This document shows positions 16,157 to 24,046 of a DNA stretch of 48,879 nt, one piece after another. The notes below the pieces were generated by a model. The model ran no database searches. It saw nothing but the letters and a program-made list of their open reading frames with translations, and was not told the DNA's origin. Within the stretch, counting starts at the first letter, position 1, and each line of letters opens with the position of its first letter. Both the position numbers and the translations under genes were made by a program. Origin of the DNA: Deltaproteobacteria bacterium. Its GTDB lineage: Bacteria; Myxococcota_A; Polyangia; JACPQR01. Location of the stretch: NCBI GenBank assembly GCA_016190375.1, contig JACPQR010000185.1:1-48879 (forward strand), read 5' to 3'.

Positions 16157-17191
16157 CTACCCCAGGCGATCCCGGAGCCTCCGCAGGGCCCAGGCCGCGG
16201 CTTCGCGGACGACCGGGGACGGATCCGACCGCGCGGCCTCGGCGAGGACCGGCACGTGCACCGCGCTGCCCGCGTTGCCGAGGACGATGGCAGCGTTGCG
16301 CGCCATGCCGCTGCGGCCTGGTCTCCTCAGAGGCGTCGCTCGAGTGAGCTCGGCGAAGGACGCGTCGTCGAGCCGGAGGAAGGTCGTCGCGTCGCTCTCC
16401 ACCCAGCGGCGATCCAGGGCAAACGGAGCCGTGGCGCCCTCGGGCGGCGGAGCGGTCCGACAGAAGGGGCAGGCCTCCTGACACTCGTCGCAGCCGAAGA
16501 GCCGGTCGCCGATTCCCTCGCGGAGCGGCTCGGGGATCGGGCCCCGGTTCTCGATCGTCAGGTACGAGACGCATCGCCGCGCGTCGAGCTCGAAGGGACC
16601 GGCGAAGGCGCCCGTCGGGCAAGCGTCGAGACACGCACGACACGAGCCGCACCGCGGGGGGATCGGCGCGTCGGGCTCGAGTCGGGCGCTCGTGAGGACC
16701 GTCGCCAGAAGGACGTGCGACCCCAGCCCCGGGACGATCGTGCAGCAGTTCTTCCCGGAGAATCCAACGCCCGAGCGTCCTGCCCAGGCTCGCTCGAACA
16801 TCGGCGCCGAATCGACCGTCGAGCGCGCTTCGTGGCCGCGACTCCTGAGGAGCCGCGCGACGACGCGCGCCCGCTTGCCGAGGACGTTGTGGTAGTCGCG
16901 ACCGCGCGCGTACCGCGCGATGCTCCCCGGAGCCGGCCCGCGCCGCGGATCCTGCCTCGTGTGTTCCGCCGCGAGGACGATCACGCTGGCGACGCCCGAC
17001 AGGAGCTTGCGCGGGTCGACGCGGGCGTCGAGCGTCCGGGCCATGTACTCCATGGTCCCATGGCGTCCGGCGGCGACCCAGCTCGCGAGCCACCGCCCCT
17101 CCGGCGCGAGCACCCCCGCGCCATCCACGTTGCAGCAGCCGACACGGGAGAACCCGAGGCTCTTCGCCAGCGCCGTGATCTCGGTCTTCAG
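16157..17191 (-). CDS. queG: Epoxyqueuosine reductase QueG, apparent CTG start
   Basis: Last step of queuosine synthesis: reduces epoxyqueuosine in tRNA, using cobalamin and two 4Fe-4S clusters. Visible are VDSAPMFERAWA with the catalytic Asp (about 127), VGFSGKNC, the ferredoxin-like cluster CGSCRACLDACP (C181-C191) and CDECQEACP (C234-C241), then a HEAT-like C-terminus (residues about 300-344). The first ATG/GTG/TTG in frame (GTG 17128) would delete the conserved N-terminal 'ALAKSLGFSRVG' segment. The frame upstream to its stop has no standard start, and CTG 17191 overlaps the previous stop exactly as CTGA. I therefore start at 17191 (344 aa). GTG 17128 (323 aa) is the alternative. Confidence 0.88.
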   Translation of the reverse strand: MKTEITALAKSLGFSRVGCCNVDGAGVLAPEGRWLASWVAAGRHGTMEYMARTLDARVDPRKLLSGVASVIVLAAEHTRQDPRRGPAPGSIARYARGRDYHNVLGKRARVVARLLRSRGHEARSTVDSAPMFERAWAGRSGVGFSGKNCCTIVPGLGSHVLLATVLTSARLEPDAPIPPRCGSCRACLDACPTGAFAGPFELDARRCVSYLTIENRGPIPEPLREGIGDRLFGCDECQEACPFCRTAPPPEGATAPFALDRRWVESDATTFLRLDDASFAELTRATPLRRPGRSGMARNAAIVLGNAGSAVHVPVLAEAARSDPSPVVREAAAWALRRLRDRLG

Positions 17192-17781
17192 GTCGACGGC
17201 CTGCAGACCAGGCCGCCCGGCACGTCGTCACAGGAGTAGCCCAGCCGGCAGTTCTCGGGAATCAGGCAGCCATCGAAGCACGTCTTGCTGACGCAGACGC
17301 CGTCGCCAGGGCAGGCGCCGGCCACGCAGTCCTGCGTGCAGTAGCCGTCGATCCAATCGGGCGCCGGTAGACACGAGGCGCCCGGTCCGTTGCACTCGCC
17401 TTCGCTCATGCAGGGCTCGCCCACGGTCGAGACCGGGACGCAGGTGCCGTCGAGGCACTCCATCCCGTCGTCGGCGCAGGGCCGCGTGTCGCAGCACTCG
17501 GTCCCGGCGCAGGGATCGTCGAGGCACGCGCCCCGGTCGGTGTCGCAGAGGAAGCCGGGCGGGCAGTCCTTGCCGGGGCAGCACATCAGCCCGGGGCAGG
17601 GGTCCGGGCCGCCGTCGATGTCCAGATCGCCGTCCGCGTCGGCGTCGGAGCCGCCGTCGCCGGCGACGTCGTCATCGTCGTCGTCGTCGCCGGCGCCGTC
17701 GCGCCGCGAGCGGCCACAGCCCTGCAAGGCCGACAGCGTGAGCAGCATCAAGGCCAGGAGCGGATGCCAGGTCCTTCGCAT
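17188..17781 (-). CDS. Cys-rich lipoprotein with poly-Asp linker
   Basis: 197 aa. Lipobox LQGC (Cys22), then a seven-Asp run and a SDADADGDLDIDGG linker (about residues 31-58). The rest is a string of disulfide-type Cys clusters (CPGLMCCPGKDC, CAGTECCDTRPC, CMSEGECNGPGASC, CTQDCVAGACPGDGVC), like the EB/EGF-like modules of myxobacterial surface proteins. No enzyme motif is seen. The stop overlaps the CTG start of queG (CTGA), so queG may depend on translation of this gene. Confidence 0.85.
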   Translation of the reverse strand: MRRTWHPLLALMLLTLSALQGCGRSRRDGAGDDDDDDDVAGDGGSDADADGDLDIDGGPDPCPGLMCCPGKDCPPGFLCDTDRGACLDDPCAGTECCDTRPCADDGMECLDGTCVPVSTVGEPCMSEGECNGPGASCLPAPDWIDGYCTQDCVAGACPGDGVCVSKTCFDGCLIPENCRLGYSCDDVPGGLVCRPST

Positions 17782-17902
17782 GTCCGAGCCGCAGAATCCG
17801 AGAATCCGGTCCGAGCGTCAAGCCCGCGCGAGGGCTTGCGGCACTGGCGCGGGCAGATGTGAGTGCTTAGGTGGTGATCGTCGACGCGAGAGAGGACCCT
17901 CC

Positions 17903-18571
17903 GTGCAGGCTGCTCAATTCGCGCTGGCCCGCCTGCCGTGCCCCGTCCCGCTGGACCAGCTCCGGATCCCCGGGCCGCGGATCGGCTACCTGGGAGCGAT
18001 CGATCCGCTCCTCGACCTCGATCTGATCGTCGAGGTCGCGCGACGCCGGCCCGACTGGCACCTCGTGCTCGCCGGACCGATCGCCGGTCTGGCGCGCTGG
18101 CAGGTCCCGACCCGCCCGAACATCCACCGCCTGGCCTGCTTGCGCGCGAGCCAGGTCCCCGAGCACGTGTCCGACTGGGACGTCGCGATCCTGCCTTTCA
18201 AGCGAACCGCCGGTGAGGCGATGGGTGCGCTCGCGGTGTCGCGAGCGCGCGAGCTCCTCGTGGCGGGCAGGCCGGTGGTCGCCACGTCGGTCCCCCGGAT
18301 CGTGCAGAGCTTCGGCCGCGCTGGCGTGGTGCGCATCGCGGACGGTCCCTCCGAGATGGTCGGAGCGATCGAGGACGCGCTTGCCGGGCGCCGCGAGCGC
18401 GGCGAGTGGCTGGCTCGCGTGGACAGCGCGCTCGCGGCGCAGGCCTCCTCGCTCGAGGGGCCGGAGCCGCGGGACCATCCGGGGCAGAGGCTGGCGGTGT
18501 CGCTCGGCGTCGCCCTCGCCGCCGCGCTCCGGATCCAGCGTATCCGTCGCCGAGCAGATCCCCGGACCTGA
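17903..18571 (+). CDS. C-terminal half of a GT-B (GT4-like) glycosyltransferase, possibly truncated gene
   Basis: 222 aa from GTG 17903, with AGAGGA about 7 nt upstream. The sequence begins where the donor-binding domain of family-4 enzymes begins (PRIGYLGAIDPLLDLDLIVEVARRRPDWHLVLAGP). It keeps the LPFK, RARELLVAGRPVVAT and (I)ADG segments, including the conserved Glu of the donor motif; the usual Lys three residues before it is Arg here. The whole N-terminal acceptor domain (about 180 aa) is absent and I cannot find it upstream. It may be a decayed copy or a stand-alone domain working with a partner. The C-terminus has a hydrophobic, basic tail (VALAAALRIQRIRRR). Confidence 0.6.
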   Translation: MQAAQFALARLPCPVPLDQLRIPGPRIGYLGAIDPLLDLDLIVEVARRRPDWHLVLAGPIAGLARWQVPTRPNIHRLACLRASQVPEHVSDWDVAILPFKRTAGEAMGALAVSRARELLVAGRPVVATSVPRIVQSFGRAGVVRIADGPSEMVGAIEDALAGRRERGEWLARVDSALAAQASSLEGPEPRDHPGQRLAVSLGVALAAALRIQRIRRRADPRT

Positions 18572-18710
18572 ATGTCTTCGACGCGAGCGGACTGCAACGA
18601 AGACGGATCTTCGCCGGTAGGGGAGAACGACATCGACAGTGCGCATCCTCGGTACCTTCGATGCCTACGACTCGTAGAATTGGAGATTGGATCCGATCCA
18701 AGGAGGGAAG

Positions 18711-19442
18711 ATGTCTTCGAGCCGGACCCCGCTTGCAGGTGCCCACGCGCGAGCCGACGACCGTGACCTCGAAGCTCGCTCCCCCGACGATCGTGCGGTG
18801 CGCCGAAGGCGAAGCGACCCCGCCATCGAGGCGATCGTCGACGCAAGCGTGTCGAGCTCGGGTCACTGGCGCCGGTGGGCTCGGGCGGAGCCGGCGGCCG
18901 AGGCTCGCTGGGGTGGAAGGCCCGCCCTCGGAGCGTGGGCCGAGCCGGGCGCCCGCTCGCCTGGGACCGCGCGGTTCCGCCGGCGCTGGCAGCGCGAGCC
19001 GATCACCGTGAGGGAGATCATGGAGGCGACGGCGGCATTCGCGTCGCCGAGCAGCACGCTCTGCGAGGTCTGCCGGATCATGCGGGACGAGGAGTGTGCG
19101 GTGGTGCCGGTGGTGGGCGAGGGGCGGACCGTGGTCGGGATCGTCATCGACAGGGACGTCGTTCTCCGTTGCCTCGGCGAGGCCAGCCCGAGCCTGCTGG
19201 CCGCCGACGTCATGGCGCACGATTTCGATTGCGTCGTGCCGGACGAACGGATCGAGGACGTGGCGATCCTGATGGGCGAGCGGAGCATCCTTCGTCTTCC
19301 GGTCGTCGACCGGACCGACCGCTTCCTCGGTATGGTCTCCATGGCGCGGATCGCCCGGCACGCCGACGACGACGAGGATCTACAGGACACTCTCGGGAGG
19401 ATCGCGTCCGCGAGGTCGTTCTGGCACCGCGGCTGGAGGTGA
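18711..19442 (+). CDS. CBS-pair domain protein with an Arg-rich N-terminus
   Basis: 243 aa, starting at ATG 18711 behind a very good ribosome site (AAGGAGG). Two CBS motifs cover about residues 100-230 (REIMEATAAFASPSSTLCEVCRIM ... VVGIVIDRDVVLRCL; AADVMAHDFDCVVPDERIEDVAILM ... FLGMVSMARIARH). CBS pairs bind adenosine nucleotides and often act as energy sensors. The first 95 residues are low-complexity and basic, with no recognised fold. It lies just before, and convergent with, a hybrid histidine kinase. Confidence 0.88.
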   Translation: MSSSRTPLAGAHARADDRDLEARSPDDRAVRRRRSDPAIEAIVDASVSSSGHWRRWARAEPAAEARWGGRPALGAWAEPGARSPGTARFRRRWQREPITVREIMEATAAFASPSSTLCEVCRIMRDEECAVVPVVGEGRTVVGIVIDRDVVLRCLGEASPSLLAADVMAHDFDCVVPDERIEDVAILMGERSILRLPVVDRTDRFLGMVSMARIARHADDDEDLQDTLGRIASARSFWHRGWR

Positions 19443-19449
19443 GGGGCCC

Positions 19450-21153
19450 TCAACCGGGAGCGAGCAGGGACTCGAGCACGCCGAGGTCGATTGGCTTGAC
19501 GAGGTGGTGCGCGAATCCGACCTCGCGGGAGTGGCGCCGGTCGGCGTCCTTGCCGTAGCCGGACACGGCGATGAGGACGGTGCGCGACAGGTCCTCGCTG
19601 GCCTTGAGGCGCTTCGCGACCTCGTAGCCGTCGACCCCCGGCAGGCCCAGATCGAGGAGAACGAGGTCGGGGCGGTAGTCCAAGGCGGCCTCGATCGCCG
19701 ACGTGCCGTCGTACACGATCTTGACCGAGTGTCCCCAGGTCTCGAGGGCCTCCGCCAGGGTGGTCGCGGCATCGATGTTGTCGTCGACGACCAGTATCCT
19801 CCTGCCGGACCGCGTCGTCGCCTGGCTCGGCCCCGTCTGGCCCGGGCTCGTCTCGTCCCGGACCGCGGGTGTCTGGTCCCGCTCGACGCGGAGCGGCAGC
19901 TCCACCACGAACTCGCTCCCACGCCCTTCGCCGGCGCTCGCCGCCCGGATGCTGCCGCCGTGCATCTCGACGAGGCTGCGGACGAGGGTCAGCCCGATGC
20001 CCAGGCCTCCCTGAGCTCTGTCCAGCGACCGGTCTCCCTGCCGGAACAGGTCGAAGACGCGCGAAAGCAGCGCGGTCGGGATCCCCATCCCGCTGTCCTT
20101 CACCCTGATGACCAGCGAGTCGCCCTGTCGCTCGGCGTGCAGGCCGATCGTGCCCGCGGGCTCGGTGTAGCGGGCCGCGTTCGAAAGGAGGTTCGAGAGG
20201 ATCTGCTCGAGGCGGAGCGGATCGGCCTCGATGCGGACGGCTGCGGGCAACGAGACGGAGAGCTCGTGCCGGCGAGCATCGATCACGGGACGCGCGGTCT
20301 CCACGGCCCTCGCGACGACACTGGCGAGCTCGACGGGCTCGCGGCGGAGCTGGATCTTGCCGCGCGTGATCCGGGAGACGTCCAGGAGGTCGTCGATCAG
20401 ACGCGACAGGTGATGCACCTGCCTCTCGACCACGCAGCGAGCCCGTTCGACAGCCATGGCATCGGCCCCGCGCAGCCGCATGAGCTGCAGGGCCGTCAGG
20501 ATCGGAGACAGCGGATTGCGCAGCTCGTGTGCGAGCATCGCCAGGAACTCGTCGCGGCCTCGGTCCTTGTCGTCGAGCTCGCGCCTCAGCCGTTCCACCT
20601 CGCCTTGCTCGCGCCTCGAGACGATGGCGGATCCGATCTGGTGTGCGACCGCCGTGGCGAGGTCGATCTCGTCCGGGTCGAACCGGTGCGGACGGTCGAA
20701 CGTGACCATCAGCTCGCCCAGGAGCTCGCCCGAGCCGCGGATGGGAACGAACGCGAGCGCCGCGATCCCTTCGCTGAGCAGGGCCGTGCGGTAGGCCTCG
20801 ATGGACGGCTCGGTAGCGACGGCGGAGACGACGAGGGGCGATGCATCCGCCTCCGAGCCGGACCAGGGGAAGTGGCTCTCCAGCGCCACCCGGTACTCGT
20901 CGGACAGGCCGCGCGACGCCGCGAAGCGCACGACGCCCGCCGCGTCGAGGATCAAGACCGCGGTTCGATCGGCCCCGAGCGCGCGCTGAAGGCACCCCAT
21001 CGCCTTCTCGTTGACCTCGGCGAGCGATCCCGCACGACCGATGACGCCGACGAGCTGGCACAGCGCCTGGAGTCTGTCGACATGCCGCCGCCCCCCCGCC
21101 TTGGCAACGGCAGGGCTCGTCTCGGATCCGACCGGCGCGGACTCGTCCACCAT
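19450..21153 (-). CDS. Hybrid histidine kinase: GAF, HisKA, HATPase, REC
   Basis: 567 aa, soluble. GAF domain about residues 30-180; HisKA with phospho-acceptor His209 (LAHELRNPLSP); HATPase_c about 305-422 with N box NLLSNA, G1 DSGMGI and G2 GLGIGL; C-terminal receiver about 451-565 with phospho-acceptor Asp501 (LLDLGLPG) and Lys in HHLVKPID. The order suggests transfer from His209 to Asp501 and on to an unlinked HPt or response regulator. No transmembrane segment is seen, so the input is probably cytoplasmic. It is in the same orientation as the kinase ending at 21518, with a small membrane protein gene between. Confidence 0.95.
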   Translation of the reverse strand: MVDESAPVGSETSPAVAKAGGRRHVDRLQALCQLVGVIGRAGSLAEVNEKAMGCLQRALGADRTAVLILDAAGVVRFAASRGLSDEYRVALESHFPWSGSEADASPLVVSAVATEPSIEAYRTALLSEGIAALAFVPIRGSGELLGELMVTFDRPHRFDPDEIDLATAVAHQIGSAIVSRREQGEVERLRRELDDKDRGRDEFLAMLAHELRNPLSPILTALQLMRLRGADAMAVERARCVVERQVHHLSRLIDDLLDVSRITRGKIQLRREPVELASVVARAVETARPVIDARRHELSVSLPAAVRIEADPLRLEQILSNLLSNAARYTEPAGTIGLHAERQGDSLVIRVKDSGMGIPTALLSRVFDLFRQGDRSLDRAQGGLGIGLTLVRSLVEMHGGSIRAASAGEGRGSEFVVELPLRVERDQTPAVRDETSPGQTGPSQATTRSGRRILVVDDNIDAATTLAEALETWGHSVKIVYDGTSAIEAALDYRPDLVLLDLGLPGVDGYEVAKRLKASEDLSRTVLIAVSGYGKDADRRHSREVGFAHHLVKPIDLGVLESLLAPG

Positions 21154-21237
21154 CGCGACCCTCCCGGTGCCCCTTCAATCGCGTCGGCCGCCCAGGGGTC
21201 AAGAACATTCGTCATCGCCGGGCTCGCAGCCGCAGGC

Positions 21238-21411
21238 TTAGCGGAAAAATCCCCACGTGCCGTCGGCCAACCTGTCGAAGGGGCCGGGGTCGGGCTGATC
21301 GACCCTGGGCTTCGGCGCGTCGTCGTCTGGCTCGAAGGTCGTGACGGCGAGGATCCGCAGCAGGCCGACCAGGATCGCGAACACACCGATGAGCAGATGC
21401 AGCGAGCGCAT
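21238..21411 (-). CDS. Small single-pass membrane protein, 57 aa
   Basis: A short open frame between two histidine kinase genes on the same strand: ATG 21411, TAA 21238. The translation MRSLHLLIGVFAILVGLLRI is a hydrophobic N-terminal helix of about 20 residues. An acidic, proline-containing tail follows (FEPDDDAPKPRVDQPDPGP) and a C-terminus rich in aromatics (WGFFR). The clean helix-plus-tail design and the TAA stop argue for a real gene, although the ribosome site is weak. It might modulate one of the flanking kinases. I do not recognise a family. Confidence 0.5.
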   Translation of the reverse strand: MRSLHLLIGVFAILVGLLRILAVTTFEPDDDAPKPRVDQPDPGPFDRLADGTWGFFR

Positions 21412-21517
21412 GCATCGGGCTCGGGCAAGCGTCGTGCCCGAGGAGTCGCGCGAGGGAGGGATGCACGTGGGGCAGACTGCGCCTGCCAGGTGATCGAGTG
21501 TGGCGTCTTTGGAGCGT

Positions 21518-23197
21518 CTACGCCGCTGCAGGCAGGGTGAAGAAGAACGTGCTCCCCGTGCCGACGGCGCTCTGGACGCCTATCGTCCCGCCGTGGGCCT
21601 CCACCAGCGCCCTGGCGATGAACAGTCCCAGTCCGAGGCCCCTGCGATCGTCGCGCGACACCTGCCAGTAGCGATCGAACAGGTTGGGAAGGTGCTCGCT
21701 CGGGATCCCCACGCCGGTATCGCAGACCTCGAGTCGCACCCACGGGCCCTCGGCTCGGGCGGCGCGCACGAGCACCAGGCCGCCGTCGCCAGTGAACTTG
21801 ATGGCGTTGCCGACCAGGTTCGAGAGCGTTTGAAGCACCCTCTCGCGGTCGCAGTTGGCGGTGAGGTCGGGCGCTTCATGCTCGACGTCGAGCCGGACGC
21901 CCTGCTGGCCCGCGGTCTCTCGCAACATCTCCACGACGTCGGTGATCAGCGGGCCGAGATCGTGGGGCTTGCGGTCGAGGTGGAGCCGACCGCCCACGAT
22001 CGAGGCGAAGTCCAGGAGGTCGTCGATCAGCCGCCGCATCCGCTCCGCGCTCCGGTGGATGAGCTCCGCCCGCCGCTTCAGGCGGACGCCCTCCTCTCCC
22101 TCGAGCGGCGTCTGGCAGAGGAGCCACGAGCTCGTCATCGCGGCGTTGAGCGGGTTTCTGAGGTCGTGCGACACGATCGCGATGAGGTCCTCGCGGTCCT
22201 TGATCGCCTTCTGCGCGTCGAGATGGAGGCGAGCGTTGTCGATGGAGAGCGCGGCTCTGCGGCCGAGCTCCTCTGCGAGCGGCAGGTCGTCTTCCGTGTA
22301 CTGTCGCCCCGAGCCCGCGAACGCGAACGAGAGCGCCCCGAGCGTCCTGCCGCGGGCCACGAGGGGAACGACGATCCGCGATTCGGGCTCCAGGACCTGC
22401 GTGATGCGATTATCCGGACCGTCGCGCTCCTGCCCGACCAGCTCGGACTGGCCTGTCCGGAGGACGCGCACGACGACACCGCCGTGCTCCCTGTCGGGCG
22501 CGTGGCGCTGGTGCCGTCTGGTCGCTCCCTCGCGTGCGCGGTCCCGATGCGCGTAGGCGACGCGATGGACGCTGTCGCCCTCGACGAGGTCGACGACGCA
22601 GAAGTCCGCGAACTCCGGCAGCGCGAGGCGCGCGACGTTCTGGATCGTCGTCGGATAGTCGAGTGAGCTCGCGAGCGCCTCGCTGGCCTTCGCGACGAGG
22701 GCGAACCGTCGCTGCGCGTTCTCGGCCTCGGCGCGCGCGATCCGCTCCGCCTCCAGGAGCCGCCCACGCTCCTCCTCGTGCTGCTGCGCGCGCAGGAGCG
22801 CCCGCACCATGGCCAGGAGCTCGCGCGGCTCGACCGGATGCGTCAGGTACGCATCCGCACCGCCCTCGAGGCCGCGAACCCTGTCGTCGCAGGCGATCGC
22901 CGTGGCAGAGACGACGAGGATCGGGATCGACGCGGTGGGCGCGGCGCTCTTCATGCGACGGCACACGTCCAGGCCGTCCATGTCCGGAAGGTGGACGTCG
23001 AGGATCACCAGCGAGGGGCAGAGGCTCGCGAGCTCGAGGGCATGGCGGCCGGTCCCGGCCTCCTGGACCTCGAAGCCTGCTTGACGCAGCACCCGGCTCA
23101 AGGCGTACCGCTGCGCCTCGTGATCGTCCACGTTCAGGATGGTGGGCGCGACCTCGATCAACGCGATCCCTGTACGCGCATCGATCGCCCGCGGCAA
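21518..23197 (-). CDS. REC-GAF-HisKA-HATPase sensor kinase with an altered receiver
   Basis: 559 aa. N-terminal receiver about residues 18-135 with acidic DD 24-25 and Asp67 (VILDVHLPDMDG). The normally invariant Lys of the 'LTKP' motif is His (LTHP, about residue 120). A coiled segment (about 138-165), a GAF domain (about 165-325), HisKA with His344 (VSHDLRNPL) and a HATPase_c domain with GLGLGL follow. No membrane segment. It could be the phosphotransfer partner of the hybrid kinase next to it. The short kinase gene at 23297 is divergent from it. Confidence 0.94.
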   Translation of the reverse strand: MPRAIDARTGIALIEVAPTILNVDDHEAQRYALSRVLRQAGFEVQEAGTGRHALELASLCPSLVILDVHLPDMDGLDVCRRMKSAAPTASIPILVVSATAIACDDRVRGLEGGADAYLTHPVEPRELLAMVRALLRAQQHEEERGRLLEAERIARAEAENAQRRFALVAKASEALASSLDYPTTIQNVARLALPEFADFCVVDLVEGDSVHRVAYAHRDRAREGATRRHQRHAPDREHGGVVVRVLRTGQSELVGQERDGPDNRITQVLEPESRIVVPLVARGRTLGALSFAFAGSGRQYTEDDLPLAEELGRRAALSIDNARLHLDAQKAIKDREDLIAIVSHDLRNPLNAAMTSSWLLCQTPLEGEEGVRLKRRAELIHRSAERMRRLIDDLLDFASIVGGRLHLDRKPHDLGPLITDVVEMLRETAGQQGVRLDVEHEAPDLTANCDRERVLQTLSNLVGNAIKFTGDGGLVLVRAARAEGPWVRLEVCDTGVGIPSEHLPNLFDRYWQVSRDDRRGLGLGLFIARALVEAHGGTIGVQSAVGTGSTFFFTLPAAA

Positions 23198-23229
23198 GCG
23201 GAACCGTGCCGGCAGGCAGTTATCGTGAA

Positions 23230-23261
23230 GCGCTGAAATTTTGCGCTAATTTTGGCGCTAG
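23230..23261. promoter_or_regulatory. AT-rich iterated motif in a divergent promoter region
   Basis: Within the 99-bp gap between divergent kinase genes there are three successive copies of GCGCT followed by A/T runs: GCGCTGAAATTTT at 23230, GCGCTAATTTT at 23243 and GCGCTAG at 23255. Their spacing is 12-13 bp. The patch stands out from its very GC-rich surroundings and is likely an operator or promoter core for one or both genes. Confidence 0.5.
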
Positions 23262-23296
23262 CCGCCGGTCCTCGCCCGGTCCAGGATGGCGAGGTC

Positions 23297-24046
23297 ATGG
23301 GGGAGACGAACCGCGGTGTGCAGCAGCTCGCGCACGATCTGAGGATCCCGATCAACTCGATCCTGGCGCTGTCGCAGATTCTCCTGGGCAGGCTCGATGG
23401 GGATCTCACCGAGGAGCAGGACAGGCAGCTCCGGCTGATCCGGCAATCCGTCGAGGAGATGTCGCGCATGGTCGACGACATGCTCGACCTGGCGCGACTC
23501 GAGGCAGGCAAGGCCGCGGTGCGGCCGCGCAGGTTCCGGGTCGAGGGCTTGTTTCGCGCGCTGTCCGGGGTGTTCGGGCCGCTCGCTGCGCAGAGCCCGA
23601 GCGTGAGCCTGTCGTTCGAGCTGATCGGGACACTCCCGCCGCTCGACACGGACGAGGAGAAGGTCGCGCGGATCCTCCGCAACCTCGTCTCGAACGCGCT
23701 CAAGTTCACCGAGCAAGGCGCCGTGAGGGTATCCGCCCGGCACCGACCTGCCGACGACATGATGGTGTTCGACGTGAGCGACACCGGAATCGGCATCCCG
23801 CCGTCCGATGCTGCGAGGATCTTCGAGGAGTTCACCCAGCTCGATTCGCGCCTCCAGGGTCGATCCAAGGGCAGCGGCCTCGGTCTGCCCCTGTCTCGCA
23901 GGCTCGCGGAGATCCTGGGTGGGTCCATCACCGTCGAGAGCGAGACGGGGCTCGGCTCGACGTTCCGCGCGGTGATCCCGGTCACCTACCGAGAACAGGT
24001 GTACGCTGCCTCCGGATGTGGCGGCGCTGGGCTCTCAGAACCCTGA
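23297..24046 (+). CDS. Short histidine kinase (HisKA-HATPase) without sensor domain
   Basis: 249 aa. The start at ATG 23297 has GAGG close upstream. It begins almost directly with the HisKA box (His13, QLAHDLRIPINS), a dimerisation helix to about residue 75, then HATPase_c (about 110-225) with N box NLVSNALKF, G1 DTGIGI and G2 GSGLGL. No input domain or membrane helix is present, so it probably depends on another protein for its signal, perhaps the neighbouring kinases. The 3' end overlaps the next gene by 31 bp. Confidence 0.92.
   Translation: MGETNRGVQQLAHDLRIPINSILALSQILLGRLDGDLTEEQDRQLRLIRQSVEEMSRMVDDMLDLARLEAGKAAVRPRRFRVEGLFRALSGVFGPLAAQSPSVSLSFELIGTLPPLDTDEEKVARILRNLVSNALKFTEQGAVRVSARHRPADDMMVFDVSDTGIGIPPSDAARIFEEFTQLDSRLQGRSKGSGLGLPLSRRLAEILGGSITVESETGLGSTFRAVIPVTYREQVYAASGCGGAGLSEP

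Noticed and set aside
18572..18710. A very short frame starting GTGCGCATCCTCGG before the CBS gene
   Set aside because: Only about 12 codons to the stop and no recognisable similarity; not supported as a gene.
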